Below, one piece after another: positions 23,461 through 31,898 of a stretch of 40,771 bases of DNA (positions are counted from its first letter, which is position 1; every line of letters starts with the position of its first letter). The DNA comes from Bacteroidales bacterium. Lineage in GTDB: Bacteria; Bacteroidota; Bacteroidia; Bacteroidales; UBA3824. Below the pieces are notes generated by a model. The model searched no databases. It had not been told where the DNA came from and saw nothing but the letters and a program-made list of their open reading frames with translations. The DNA is taken from the NCBI GenBank assembly GCA_017417315.1, contig JAFPZK010000058.1, positions 1 to 40,771 of the forward strand. The letters are read 5' to 3'. The translations under genes and the position numbers were made by a program.

Positions 23461-25179
23461 ATGAAAAACAATTTAAAAAACTTTCTTACGCCGTTATTTG
23501 CTGCGGTGCTTATTTTGTCGGTTTTTGTCAGTTGCAAAAAAGATGATGACGGCGGCAAAAAAGATAACGAGCCTAAGGTAGAAACCGAAACAGATTTTTC
23601 CGTTTCGACAACAACGCTTAATTTCCCGAAAACCGGCGGAAGTCAGACCGTTACGATAAAGTCTTCACAAGACATACTCGTAATGCCGGCAACACAATGG
23701 ATAAAAGTAAGTCAATCTACTGACGGACAGTACATTATAACAGTACCGCTTTACGAAGGCACTGAAAACAGAACCGGCGAAATTTCAGTTTTGAGCGGTA
23801 ACAATTCCGAAAAAATCACAGTTACGCAGGCTTATTCTTCGGCTCAAACATTATCTATCCCAAACGGCGAAAGCACTTTCAAAACCGGCGTTGAAACCAT
23901 CGACGGCGCAACTTTAATCATTGACGCATTGTGGATTACTCAAAACTCTGACGGTTTTTCTGCCGGGGCTAACACCACTGACAAAGAGCGCACGGGTTTT
24001 ATCATTTACAAATATTCTACGACTTCCGACACTGTAAAAGTTACACAAGCAGCAGGAGAATTTTCTGCATTATCGCTAGAAAGCACTGCAATGGAATTAG
24101 CCGCTCAAATGTATCCGGCATGGAATCTCGGCAACACAATGGAAGCCACAGGCAGCGGACTTGGTTGTGAAACATCATGGCAGAGTACTAAAACGACACA
24201 AGAACTTATCAACTATGTAAAGTCGCTCGGTTTCCGTGCAATCCGCATACCTTGTTCGTGGTACATTCATTGCGACAAAAACGACAATTACAAAATCAAC
24301 GCCGACTGGATGGCTCGCGTAAAAGAAATAGTTGATTATTGTATTAATGCCGGACTTTACATCGAACTCAACGACCATTGGGACAGCGGTTGGTTGGAAG
24401 TTCTCGGCTTTTCGTCGTCCGACAAAACATATACTTCAATCATTAATGATGAGGATTACATCAACGGCAAAATCGAAATTTTGAAAAACCTCTGGACTCA
24501 AATCGCAACAGAATTTAAAGATTACGACCACCATTTGATTTTTGCCGGCTTGAACGAACCGTTTCAAGAATGGAATTTGTTCCACGACAAGCACAAAGAA
24601 TTAACTCCCGTTTTAGAAAAATACAATCAGGCTTTTGTTGATGCCGTCCGCGCAACAGGCGGAAATAATGAAAAAAGAGTTTTGGCGGTTCAAGGCCCTT
24701 CTACAAACATAGAATCCACCGTAAATTATTTTTCCGTTCCTAACGATGTAATTGACAATAAGTTAATGGTAGAAATTCATTATTATGACCCGTATAATTT
24801 CTGTATAAATTCAGGCGACGGTTACGCTTCTACTTGGAGTTCCGAAACGGCTCTCAAAACGGCTTTCGGCAAAATGAAAGCAAAATTTTCTGACAACAAC
24901 ATTCCCGTTTTAATCGGCGAATATGCGGCTAATTGGCGGGTTGTCAAAAATCAAGAAAAACATGAAGAAAGTCTCAAAGCATTTTACAAAGCGGTTAACA
25001 AATGGGGACCCGCTAACGGTTTAGTGCCTTTTGCTTGGGATACAAATTATTGTCCCGCTTCGCGCGGTACGGGCGGCACGGCAACGATTATTGACCGTTC
25101 AAAACGCTCTATTTACGGTCCTATTGCTTATCAAGGCGTTATTGAAGGTGTTGACAATACAAGTTGGATGAAGTTTTAA
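23461..25179 (+). CDS. BACON-domain GH5 endoglucanase, surface lipoprotein
   Basis: The 572-residue lipoprotein has Cys25 (FVSC) then KKDDDGG, a surface-export-type signal. Residues about 45-125 form a BACON domain (FSVSTTTLNFPKTGGSQTVT...TQ), and a second shorter unit runs about 130-200. The GH5 barrel fills 210-560: AWNLGNTMEATG, GFRAIRIPCSWYIH, IELNDHWDSGWLE, acid/base Glu366 in FAGLNEPF, HYYDPYNF, nucleophile Glu487 in LIGEYAA. The opening NLGNTM and ELNDHWDSGWLE resemble subfamily GH5_4, which cleaves beta-glucans including xyloglucan and mixed-linkage glucan; the subfamily is judged by eye. It would cut polysaccharide at the surface for uptake by SusCD. Confidence 0.88.
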   Translation: MKNNLKNFLTPLFAAVLILSVFVSCKKDDDGGKKDNEPKVETETDFSVSTTTLNFPKTGGSQTVTIKSSQDILVMPATQWIKVSQSTDGQYIITVPLYEGTENRTGEISVLSGNNSEKITVTQAYSSAQTLSIPNGESTFKTGVETIDGATLIIDALWITQNSDGFSAGANTTDKERTGFIIYKYSTTSDTVKVTQAAGEFSALSLESTAMELAAQMYPAWNLGNTMEATGSGLGCETSWQSTKTTQELINYVKSLGFRAIRIPCSWYIHCDKNDNYKINADWMARVKEIVDYCINAGLYIELNDHWDSGWLEVLGFSSSDKTYTSIINDEDYINGKIEILKNLWTQIATEFKDYDHHLIFAGLNEPFQEWNLFHDKHKELTPVLEKYNQAFVDAVRATGGNNEKRVLAVQGPSTNIESTVNYFSVPNDVIDNKLMVEIHYYDPYNFCINSGDGYASTWSSETALKTAFGKMKAKFSDNNIPVLIGEYAANWRVVKNQEKHEESLKAFYKAVNKWGPANGLVPFAWDTNYCPASRGTGGTATIIDRSKRSIYGPIAYQGVIEGVDNTSWMKF

Positions 25180-25189
25180 TCTAAAAAAA

Positions 25190-25226
25190 GGGGCAGAGAT
25201 TATTTAAAACCTCTGCCCTATTATTG
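25190..25226. terminator. Terminator between convergent GH5 and protease genes
   Basis: GGGCAGAG (25191-25198) pairs with CTCTGCCC (25211-25218), flanked by an A run on the left and a T-rich stretch on the right. It can serve both the GH5 gene and the protease gene, which converge here. Confidence 0.7.
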
Positions 25227-26804
25227 TTAATAACCTCTTTCGTCTTCGTCTTCTTCATCGTATTCTTCTTCATTTTCGTCAAAGTCGCCTTCCTCGTCGT
25301 CTTCATCGAAGTCTTCATCGTCTTCATCATCGAACTCCTCATCGTCTTCATCATCGAAATCTTCGTCATCTTCATCGAAGTCCTCATCGTCTTCGTCAAA
25401 GTCTTCGTCGTCTTCTTCGTCGAAGTCTTCTTCGTCGTCATCAAAGTCCTCATCGTCGTCGTCATCGTCATCACAACAACAGCCGTGAGAATCTTCATAT
25501 TCGCGACGGCGGTTTTCATAAGTATTGTCGTATTCCTCGGCAAGATCTTCGTTATACCACTCGCCGATTAATTCGTCAATAAACTGCTCTTCCTCAGGTT
25601 CAAGACCGTCAACGGCAGCAATTTCGTACATATCTTTCGCAATAGTTGCCAATGCACCTGCCGACAAATAACGTCCTAAAATTTCAACCGTTTCCTGAAC
25701 AAAACCTTCAACATTGCATAATTCAGCACAATATTCCATAACCTCTTCGGCATCATAATTCAAGCCGAACATTTCAAGAATATTTCCAAGTTTTTCGATT
25801 GCGGTAGAATATTCTTCGTCCGAAACATCGTCATCGCCGACAGTTGCCATTCCATAAAGAACTCCCAAACGATATGTTATGTCGTAGTCACCGAGTTCTT
25901 CACACATTGCAGCCCATGTCTCATCGTCCATTTCGTCAAACTCGGTGTACATATCAACAAATAACGATTCATCGTCTTCGCTCCATGTATCTTCCGCCTC
26001 TGACGGGTCAATTTCGTTAACATCGTAAATAACCCAAGAATCTCCGTAGTTATGCTTCGACATCATATATTCATACGGAATGTAACAATATCCGGCAGCA
26101 CCGTAAGATTCACCCCATGAATTTCTTACGATGAAAACCTGATCGGGGTCAGAATATCCGACACACAACATAGCATGTCCGCCGACTTCTTTTTCACCGC
26201 GCTTCGGCACAGAAACACGTCCGCGCCTCGGATTCATAAAAGAATCAAACAAGTGAAGACTGAAAATAATCGGATAACCTTCTGCCAAAACACTTTTCCA
26301 ACTTTCAAGGTCGGTATCAACCTGTTCGTATTTTTCGATTTTGTTTTTCTCCGCTTCGGCAAAGCAGGCTTTCGGAGGACGTTTAGTGAACTTTTCGATA
26401 ACGTAGGGCCATGATTTTTCGCTGCAAATACCTTTGTCAGCAAGTGCTTGAAGCACATCGGTAAGATACGCGCCGCCGTCTTCCTCTATCGTATCCTCTA
26501 TTTCACGGGAATTGTAATACAAAAACAAACGGCTTACATCGTAATTATCAATACCCTGATTGCGGTTGACCAAATACTCGTATGCGCCCGCAGTAGCGTT
26601 AGCGGTACATGAGCCAAGAGAACCCTGATTCTCAATTTGAGTCATATATTTACGCAAATCTACTTTCGGAGGCAAATTTTTAGATTTTATTTTCGCCTTA
26701 AATTTAGGCGCATTATAACTTGCCTGAGGCGGTTTGTATCCGCCGAGTTTTATCACGCTGCCGTCAGCACGGGTGATAACATCTTTTTGTGTCTTTTTTG
26801 CCAT
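25227..26804 (-). CDS. Cytoplasmic papain-like (C1A) protease with TerB-like domain and acidic repeat tail
   Basis: The 525-residue protein has no signal peptide. A papain-like domain (about 45-265) shows Gln60 and Cys66 in ENQGSLGSCTANA, His210 in EVGGHAMLCVGYS and Asn228-Trp230 in VRNSWG, so the catalytic set is complete. There is no long inhibitory propeptide. Residues about 305-415 look TerB-like: GMATVGDDDVSDEEY and later IAAVDGLEPEEEQFIDELI, a helical acidic module of the tellurite-resistance family. After GCCC (441-444) comes a tail of about 80 residues made almost only of Asp and Glu with regularly spaced Phe (DEDFDEDD units), encoded by GAn repeats. The target is unknown; the tail might bind metal or basic partners. 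It converges on GH5. Confidence 0.8.
   Translation of the reverse strand: MAKKTQKDVITRADGSVIKLGGYKPPQASYNAPKFKAKIKSKNLPPKVDLRKYMTQIENQGSLGSCTANATAGAYEYLVNRNQGIDNYDVSRLFLYYNSREIEDTIEEDGGAYLTDVLQALADKGICSEKSWPYVIEKFTKRPPKACFAEAEKNKIEKYEQVDTDLESWKSVLAEGYPIIFSLHLFDSFMNPRRGRVSVPKRGEKEVGGHAMLCVGYSDPDQVFIVRNSWGESYGAAGYCYIPYEYMMSKHNYGDSWVIYDVNEIDPSEAEDTWSEDDESLFVDMYTEFDEMDDETWAAMCEELGDYDITYRLGVLYGMATVGDDDVSDEEYSTAIEKLGNILEMFGLNYDAEEVMEYCAELCNVEGFVQETVEILGRYLSAGALATIAKDMYEIAAVDGLEPEEEQFIDELIGEWYNEDLAEEYDNTYENRRREYEDSHGCCCDDDDDDDEDFDDDEEDFDEEDDEDFDEDDEDFDEDDEDFDDEDDEEFDDEDDEDFDEDDEEGDFDENEEEYDEEDEDERGY
25236..25470. repeat. Low-complexity trinucleotide-type repeat encoding the acidic tail
   Basis: The plus strand is an almost pure run of CTT, CGT and CAT triplets, with units such as TCTTCATCGTCTTCATC repeated imperfectly. 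It encodes the Asp/Glu tail of the protease on the minus strand and is prone to length change by slippage. Confidence 0.8.
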
Positions 26805-26893
26805 TATTAAGTTATAGTTTTAATTTAAAAATTATAGCGGTGCAATGTAGCAAAAAAAACTAAATTTTAATAATTTTTTTCAGATTTTTCCTC

Positions 26894-26931
26894 AAAAAAA
26901 ATTGCCGGCTTAAAAACCGGCAATTTTTTTT
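26894..26931 (-). terminator. Intrinsic terminator of lysS
   Basis: A perfect stem (ATTGCCGG, 26901-26908, with CCGGCAAT, 26917-26924) is extended by A and T runs on both sides, so it works in either direction; it lies just after the lysS stop. The rest of the 139-base gap is A/T-rich and must hold the protease promoter, for which I see only a weak TACATTG. Confidence 0.8.
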
Positions 26932-26943
26932 ATTGTATATGTG

Positions 26944-28683
26944 TTATGCTTTTTCCACCCACGCTTTTACGTCGTCTGCTGACGGGTTCGTAAGGTTGAG
27001 TTTGCCTTTCTTGTTGAGCGAACAGAGGTCATTGAAAAGTTTTCCGGGTTTGGCATCTTTCAAATTTTCAACTTTCAAGTAGCCGAGTTTTTGAATCAGT
27101 GATACCCATTCCTCAGGTATGCCGAGTGCCGTGTAAGCCTCTACGGGGTCGTATTCAAATTTCTTTTCGGGCTTCATTTGCGGGAAGAACAATACGTCTT
27201 GAATAGACTCTGAGTTTGTCATAATCATCGTCAAACGGTCAATACCGATACCGATTCCGGCTGTCGGAGGCATACCGTGGTCGATTGCCGTCAAGAAATC
27301 TTCGTCCAAAACCATAGCCTCTTCGTCGCCGCGCTTTGCTAAAAGCAACTGATCTTCAAATCTTTGACGCTGATCAATCGGGTCATTCAACTCTGAATAT
27401 GCGTTACAAAGTTCTTTTCCGTTGCAAATCGCTTCAAAACGCTCTACCAAGCCCTCTTTTGAACGGTGCTTTTTCGTAAGCGGCGACATTTCAACGGGAT
27501 AGTCAGTAATGAAAGTAGGCTGAATAATTTTTGCCTCACAGGTCTCGCCGAAAATCTCGTCAATCAATTTGCCTTTACCCATTGTTGAATCAACTTCTAC
27601 GCCGAATTTTTTAGCCGTTTCTGCCAATTCTTTTTCGTCCATGTTAGAAATGTCAACACCCGTAAAATGCTGAATTGCTTCAAACATTGTGAAACGTTGC
27701 CACGGACGTTTGAAGTCGATAACGTTTTCGCCGACTTTTACTTTTGTGTCGCCGTTAAGAGCAATGGCAACTTTTTCAACCATTTCTTCAACGGTGTCCA
27801 TCATCCAAAAATAATCTTTGTAGGCAACGTAAAGTTCTATTTGCGTAAACTCAGGATTGTGGAAACGGTCCATACCTTCGTTACGGAAATCTTTTGAAAA
27901 CTCGTAAACGCCGTCAAAACCGCCGACGATAAGACGTTTCAAATAAAGTTCGTTAGCAATTCTTAAATAAAGTGTCTGGTCTAACGCATTATGATGTGTT
28001 TTGAAAGGTCTTGCCGAAGCACCGCCGTAAATCGGTTGAAGAATCGGAGTTTCAACTTCCAAACAGCCGAGGTTGTCAAGATACTGACGCATAGTGTTCA
28101 TAAGTTTTGTACGTTTTACGAACACTTCTTTAACTTGCGGATTAACAATCAAATCCACATAACGTTTTCTGTAACGGAGTTCGGGATTTGTGAAAGCGTC
28201 ATAAACTTTTCCGTCTTTTTCCTTAACGATAGGAAGCGGTTTCAACGATTTGCAAAGAACCGTCAATTCTTCAACGCGGACAGAAAGTTCACCCATTTTC
28301 GTTCTAAAAACCGGACCCTTAACGCCGATAATATCGCCGATGTCAAGAAGTTTTTTGAAAACATCGTTGTACATCGTTTTGTCTTCGGTAGGACAAAGCA
28401 CGTCGCGGTTAAAATAAAGTTGGATTCTTCCTTTTGAATCCTGCAATTCTGCGAAAGACGCGCTACCCATGATTCTGCGGCTCATCAAACGACCGGCAAT
28501 ACACGCCTGAAAACCTTCTGCGTATTCTTCTTCTTTGAGGTAAGAATATTTTTCTTTGATTTCTTCGGTGTGAATGTTTACGTCATATTTCGGTGCGGGA
28601 TAAGGGTCGATGCCCAACGCACGCATTTTTTCGAGCGAAGCCCGTCTGATTTGTTCCTGTTCGGATAATTCGATATTATTCAT
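26944..28683 (-). CDS. lysS: Lysine-tRNA ligase, class II
   Basis: The 579-residue enzyme starts at ATG 28683 (MNNIELSEQEQIRRASLEKM); the longer open frame upstream crosses the promoter. It has the N-terminal OB-fold anticodon-binding domain (IAGRLMSRRIMGSASFAELQ), class II motif 2 (FRNEGMDRFHNPEFT) and motif 3 (GIGIGIDRLTM). The C-terminal extension of about 70 residues (VEAYTALGIPEEW...VKAWVEKA) is characteristic of the Bacteroidota enzyme and explains its length over the usual 500. It charges tRNA-Lys. It is divergent from gmk with overlapping promoters and is followed by a strong terminator. Confidence 0.95.
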   Translation of the reverse strand: MNNIELSEQEQIRRASLEKMRALGIDPYPAPKYDVNIHTEEIKEKYSYLKEEEYAEGFQACIAGRLMSRRIMGSASFAELQDSKGRIQLYFNRDVLCPTEDKTMYNDVFKKLLDIGDIIGVKGPVFRTKMGELSVRVEELTVLCKSLKPLPIVKEKDGKVYDAFTNPELRYRKRYVDLIVNPQVKEVFVKRTKLMNTMRQYLDNLGCLEVETPILQPIYGGASARPFKTHHNALDQTLYLRIANELYLKRLIVGGFDGVYEFSKDFRNEGMDRFHNPEFTQIELYVAYKDYFWMMDTVEEMVEKVAIALNGDTKVKVGENVIDFKRPWQRFTMFEAIQHFTGVDISNMDEKELAETAKKFGVEVDSTMGKGKLIDEIFGETCEAKIIQPTFITDYPVEMSPLTKKHRSKEGLVERFEAICNGKELCNAYSELNDPIDQRQRFEDQLLLAKRGDEEAMVLDEDFLTAIDHGMPPTAGIGIGIDRLTMIMTNSESIQDVLFFPQMKPEKKFEYDPVEAYTALGIPEEWVSLIQKLGYLKVENLKDAKPGKLFNDLCSLNKKGKLNLTNPSADDVKAWVEKA

Positions 28684-28709
28684 CTGTTTTATGCATAAAA
28701 ATTTATGCG

Positions 28710-28741
28710 CAAAATTATCTTTTTTTTTTGGATAATACAAA
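28710..28741 (-). promoter_or_regulatory. Promoter of lysS
   Basis: On the minus strand TTTG (28741-28738), 20 bases, TAATTTTG (28717-28710). It overlaps the oppositely directed gmk promoter. The short leader contains an imperfect TGCATAAA/TTTATGCG inverted repeat. Confidence 0.6.
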
Positions 28742-28756
28742 TTTTTATTAACTTTG
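28727..28756 (+). promoter_or_regulatory. Promoter of gmk
   Basis: TTTG (28727-28730), 18 bases, TAACTTTG (28749-28756). It overlaps the lysS promoter, so the two polymerases would compete. Confidence 0.55.
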
Positions 28757-28780
28757 ACCGAATATTTTTTTCTACGGCTT

Positions 28781-29344
28781 ATGAGCAAAGTTATCATTAT
28801 ATCAGCACCTTCGGGTTCGGGCAAATCAACGTTGATTTCTTTTTTGATGAAAGAAGCGGCGTTAAGGCTCGAATTTTCGGTTTCGGCTACAACACGCAGT
28901 CCGAGAGGACAAGAAATTGACGGCAAAGATTACCATTTTCTTTCCGTTGAGGAATTTGAAAAGAAAATCTCTGAAAATCAATTCGTTGAATACGAACAAG
29001 TTTATGCGGGACGTTATTACGGGACGTTAAAAAGCGAAATCGAAAGGATTTTTTCTAAGGGCAACAACGTAATTTTTGACGTTGACGTAAAAGGCGGAAT
29101 CAATTTGAAAAAGATTTTCGGAGACGAAGCCTTGTCGATTTTCATTCAGCCGCCGAGCGTTGAAGAGTTGAGAAAACGTTTGGAAGGTCGCGGGACTGAC
29201 TCAAAAGAGGAAATCGAAAAGCGCGTTTCAAAAGCCGAAGAAGAGATTTCATACTCAAAAAATTTTGACAAAATAATCATAAACGACGATTTGGAGGTCT
29301 CGTCAAAAGAAATAATTGAAACCGTAAAAGAATTTGTCGGATAA
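28781..29344 (+). CDS. gmk: Guanylate kinase
   Basis: The 187-residue enzyme starts at ATG 28781 (MSKVIIISAPSGSGKSTLI) with the P-loop SAPSGSGKST at residues 8-17. Further family motifs are VSATTRSPRGQEIDGKDYHF (GMP binding), EYEQVYAGRYYGTLK, and FDVDVKGGINLKK. It converts GMP and ATP to GDP and ADP in nucleotide synthesis. The length is normal. A histidine kinase gene starts 23 bases downstream behind an AAGGAG site and is probably co-transcribed. Confidence 0.95.
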   Translation: MSKVIIISAPSGSGKSTLISFLMKEAALRLEFSVSATTRSPRGQEIDGKDYHFLSVEEFEKKISENQFVEYEQVYAGRYYGTLKSEIERIFSKGNNVIFDVDVKGGINLKKIFGDEALSIFIQPPSVEELRKRLEGRGTDSKEEIEKRVSKAEEEISYSKNFDKIIINDDLEVSSKEIIETVKEFVG

Positions 29345-29367
29345 AAAACAAGAAAAGGAGAAAATTT

Positions 29368-31767
29368 ATGGCGGAAAAAGTTTTAGTTGTAGACGGTGAT
29401 AATGCACAATTCCAGCAGTTTAAAGGCGTTTTGATGTCCATGAACCTTGATTGTGAACGTATGACCGATTGTTCGGGAGTCGAAAACAAAGTTATACTCG
29501 GTGATTATCAAACGATAATTATCGGGCTATCCACATTTTCTGACACAGTAACGATAGGTCGGATAAAAAAACTCACGAAATTTCGCTCCTCCGTTATAGT
29601 TGTCGGAACTGAGGCTCACAGCCGTCTGATAGATGCTGCGTTAGAAGAGGGCGCAGACGATTTTCTGTGGCTGCCCGCCGCAGACGACATTCTTAGGCTA
29701 AAACTCAAAAACCTCAACAAACAGTCAATGAGAAAAATCGAAAAAAACATCAAATATCTTGATACTATTTTCGATATGCTTTTTACCCCTGCCGTTATCA
29801 CTGACACTAACGGTAGAATCGTTGATATCAATCATGCCGCCTTACAACAATATTCCGTCACAAAAGAGTCCGTCAGGGGCGAACTTTTCGGAAAACTAAT
29901 ATCTTGCAGCCGCAGACAATTAAACACGGGATATTTTCATGACGGCTGCGGAGGCTGCAAACTTTGTGAACTCGGCATGGCAACGGCACAAAAAGACCGT
30001 GTTACCAGAAATCAGGAACACACATACCTTTCTGACAAAAACGGCAACGAAGAAGAACTTACGTTAAGAATTTCGTATGCACCCGTACTCTACAACGGCG
30101 AAAAAATGGTTTTCATCAATTTTGAAGACATAACCGTCAAGAAAAAAACCGAAGACATTTTATGCACAAACCTCAGAAAAATTGAAACCGGCGATTTCAG
30201 CGGAAAAGAAGACCGCTCGAAAATCGAAAACTTTGCCGAAAGTGTCCGCGCCGTTTACGACAAACTCGAAAGAACGCTTCAAGAATACAATACACTTTTA
30301 GACAATATTTTGTCAGGTTTTTTGCTTTTAGAAGAAAACAATTTCGGCGAACTTATTATAAAGGAGGTCAACAAACGTTTTTGCGAAATTTTCTCCACGA
30401 CAAAAGAAAAAGTTATCGGCGAAAATTTCAGTGCAAGGCTCGTAACCTTTGACGCAAGACTTTCTGACGCACTAAATTCCGTCATAGAAACAGGCGAAAG
30501 AAAACGCATAGAATACGAATCTAAAATTTTTGACAAATGGTTGAAAATTAACATCTTCATGATAGATCCGACGACCGTTGTCCTAATCATCGGCGACAAC
30601 ACGGTTTCAAGGCTTTCGCATTTGAAGATGAAGGATTATATGAAACGCAACGATATGCGCAATTATCAGTTTGAACTTTTTATGGAAGGCAGTCAGGACG
30701 GCGCATGGAGTTACGATTATGACGAAAACAAAATTTACCTTTCCGCCCAATTCAAAAGGCTACTCGGATATACGCCTAACGATTTAAAAATCAGCAGCAT
30801 GGACGAGTTTATCGACTTAGTGGCAGTTGAAGACAGAAGCCGCTTTTTAGCAACGATAGAAGACGTTAATGCGGGCAAAATCGAAAAGTTGGAAGAAGAG
30901 GTAAGAATGACAAAACAAAACGGCGACAAATTTTGGGTTTTGGTTCGCGCAACGGTAAGAATAGAAGTAGTAAGCGGCACGCCACAGTTGTTAGGCGGTG
31001 TCATAACCGACATTTCGCAGCGGAAAAGCATCGAAGAAAAACTCCGTAACAGCAACACCGAACTCGAAAAAGCCGTCGAAACCAAAAACAAATTTATTTC
31101 GATAATTTCCCACGATTTGCGCAATCAGTTCAACGCCATAACGGGATTGTCAGACATTTTGACCAAAAGGCTTCAAGACTATGACGACGAGAGAAACTCA
31201 CAAATGGCACTTGTCATCAATCAGTCGAGCAAGAGTGCGTACAAATTATTAAACGACCTTCTAACTTGGGCGCGAAGTCAGACAAACTCCATCGAGTTTA
31301 AACCCGAAACGCTCAACGTTACAACGATTACGGAAGAGGCCTTCAACGAAATACGCATTCAGGCACAGAAAAAACACATAAGTCTCTTCAATAAGACAAA
31401 TAACGAAGACACCGTTTGGGCAGACCGTCAAATGTATTTAACGATAATTCGCAACATCGCTACAAATGCAATAAAGTTTACCCAAGAAGACGGCTTTGTA
31501 GCAGTAAGTTCTTATATGACGGACCATGAAACCGTCATTACGATAGAAGATAACGGTGTAGGAATGTCAGAAGACCAAGTAAAACGCCTTATGACCGCCT
31601 CTCAAAACAAATCCACTACCGGAACCTCAGGCGAAAAAGGTTCGGGAATAGGACTTTTGATTTGCAAAGAATTTATCGGCAAACACTCCGGAGCGATAAA
31701 AATAGAATCCGAAGAAGGTAAAGGCACTAAGTTTATGATACTTTTTCCTAAACGAAAAACCTCATAA
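29368..31767 (+). CDS. Soluble multi-PAS histidine kinase with degenerate receiver domain
   Basis: The 799-residue protein has no membrane segment. Residues 1-120 fold like a receiver (VLVVDGDNAQ at the N-terminus), but the phospho-acceptor Asp expected around residue 53 is missing (YQTIIIGLSTF) and so is the conserved Lys (LWLPAADD in place of a TKP motif); it is a pseudo-receiver. PAS domains follow at about 130-265, 300-420 and 435-560. The first contains a cysteine cluster (ISCSRR...HDGCGGCKLCELG) that could bind metal or sense redox. The HisKA domain has His582 in ISHDLRNQFNAI; the ATPase domain has NIATNAIKF, DNGVGMS and GSGIGLLICKEF. No response regulator is next to it. The likely output is phosphotransfer to an unlinked regulator. 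Confidence 0.85.
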   Translation: MAEKVLVVDGDNAQFQQFKGVLMSMNLDCERMTDCSGVENKVILGDYQTIIIGLSTFSDTVTIGRIKKLTKFRSSVIVVGTEAHSRLIDAALEEGADDFLWLPAADDILRLKLKNLNKQSMRKIEKNIKYLDTIFDMLFTPAVITDTNGRIVDINHAALQQYSVTKESVRGELFGKLISCSRRQLNTGYFHDGCGGCKLCELGMATAQKDRVTRNQEHTYLSDKNGNEEELTLRISYAPVLYNGEKMVFINFEDITVKKKTEDILCTNLRKIETGDFSGKEDRSKIENFAESVRAVYDKLERTLQEYNTLLDNILSGFLLLEENNFGELIIKEVNKRFCEIFSTTKEKVIGENFSARLVTFDARLSDALNSVIETGERKRIEYESKIFDKWLKINIFMIDPTTVVLIIGDNTVSRLSHLKMKDYMKRNDMRNYQFELFMEGSQDGAWSYDYDENKIYLSAQFKRLLGYTPNDLKISSMDEFIDLVAVEDRSRFLATIEDVNAGKIEKLEEEVRMTKQNGDKFWVLVRATVRIEVVSGTPQLLGGVITDISQRKSIEEKLRNSNTELEKAVETKNKFISIISHDLRNQFNAITGLSDILTKRLQDYDDERNSQMALVINQSSKSAYKLLNDLLTWARSQTNSIEFKPETLNVTTITEEAFNEIRIQAQKKHISLFNKTNNEDTVWADRQMYLTIIRNIATNAIKFTQEDGFVAVSSYMTDHETVITIEDNGVGMSEDQVKRLMTASQNKSTTGTSGEKGSGIGLLICKEFIGKHSGAIKIESEEGKGTKFMILFPKRKTS

Positions 31768-31844
31768 AAACACTGAAAAACAATTCGTTAATAAAAAAAC
31801 AAATAAAAATATACATAAAAGGGTATTTATTGCGTTTTTTTATA

Positions 31845-31852
31845 TAAATTTG
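31845..31852 (+). promoter_or_regulatory. -7 element before the lipoprotein-HAD-transporter operon
   Basis: TAAATTTG matches TAnnTTTG; no clear -33 TTTG at the right distance. The remaining 131-base gap is A/T-rich, with no hairpin terminator for the kinase gene. Confidence 0.5.
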
Positions 31853-31898
31853 CAAACTGCAATTTTTTGTTTGAACTAAAAAAAAATTTAGGATAAAA

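Noticed and set aside
25236..25470. Regular repeats resembling a CRISPR or minisatellite array
   Set aside because: Units are imperfect triplet-based repeats in frame with the protease tail, with no unique spacers.
25224..25571. Very hydrophobic plus-strand open frame (Phe/Val/Ile-rich), looking like a membrane protein
   Set aside because: It is the complement of the Asp/Glu repeat tail of the protease; the hydrophobicity is an artefact of the GAn repeats read backwards.
31768..31898. Search for a yybP-ykoY manganese riboswitch before the transporter operon
   Set aside because: The gap is A/T-rich with no GC-containing paired elements of the expected kind.
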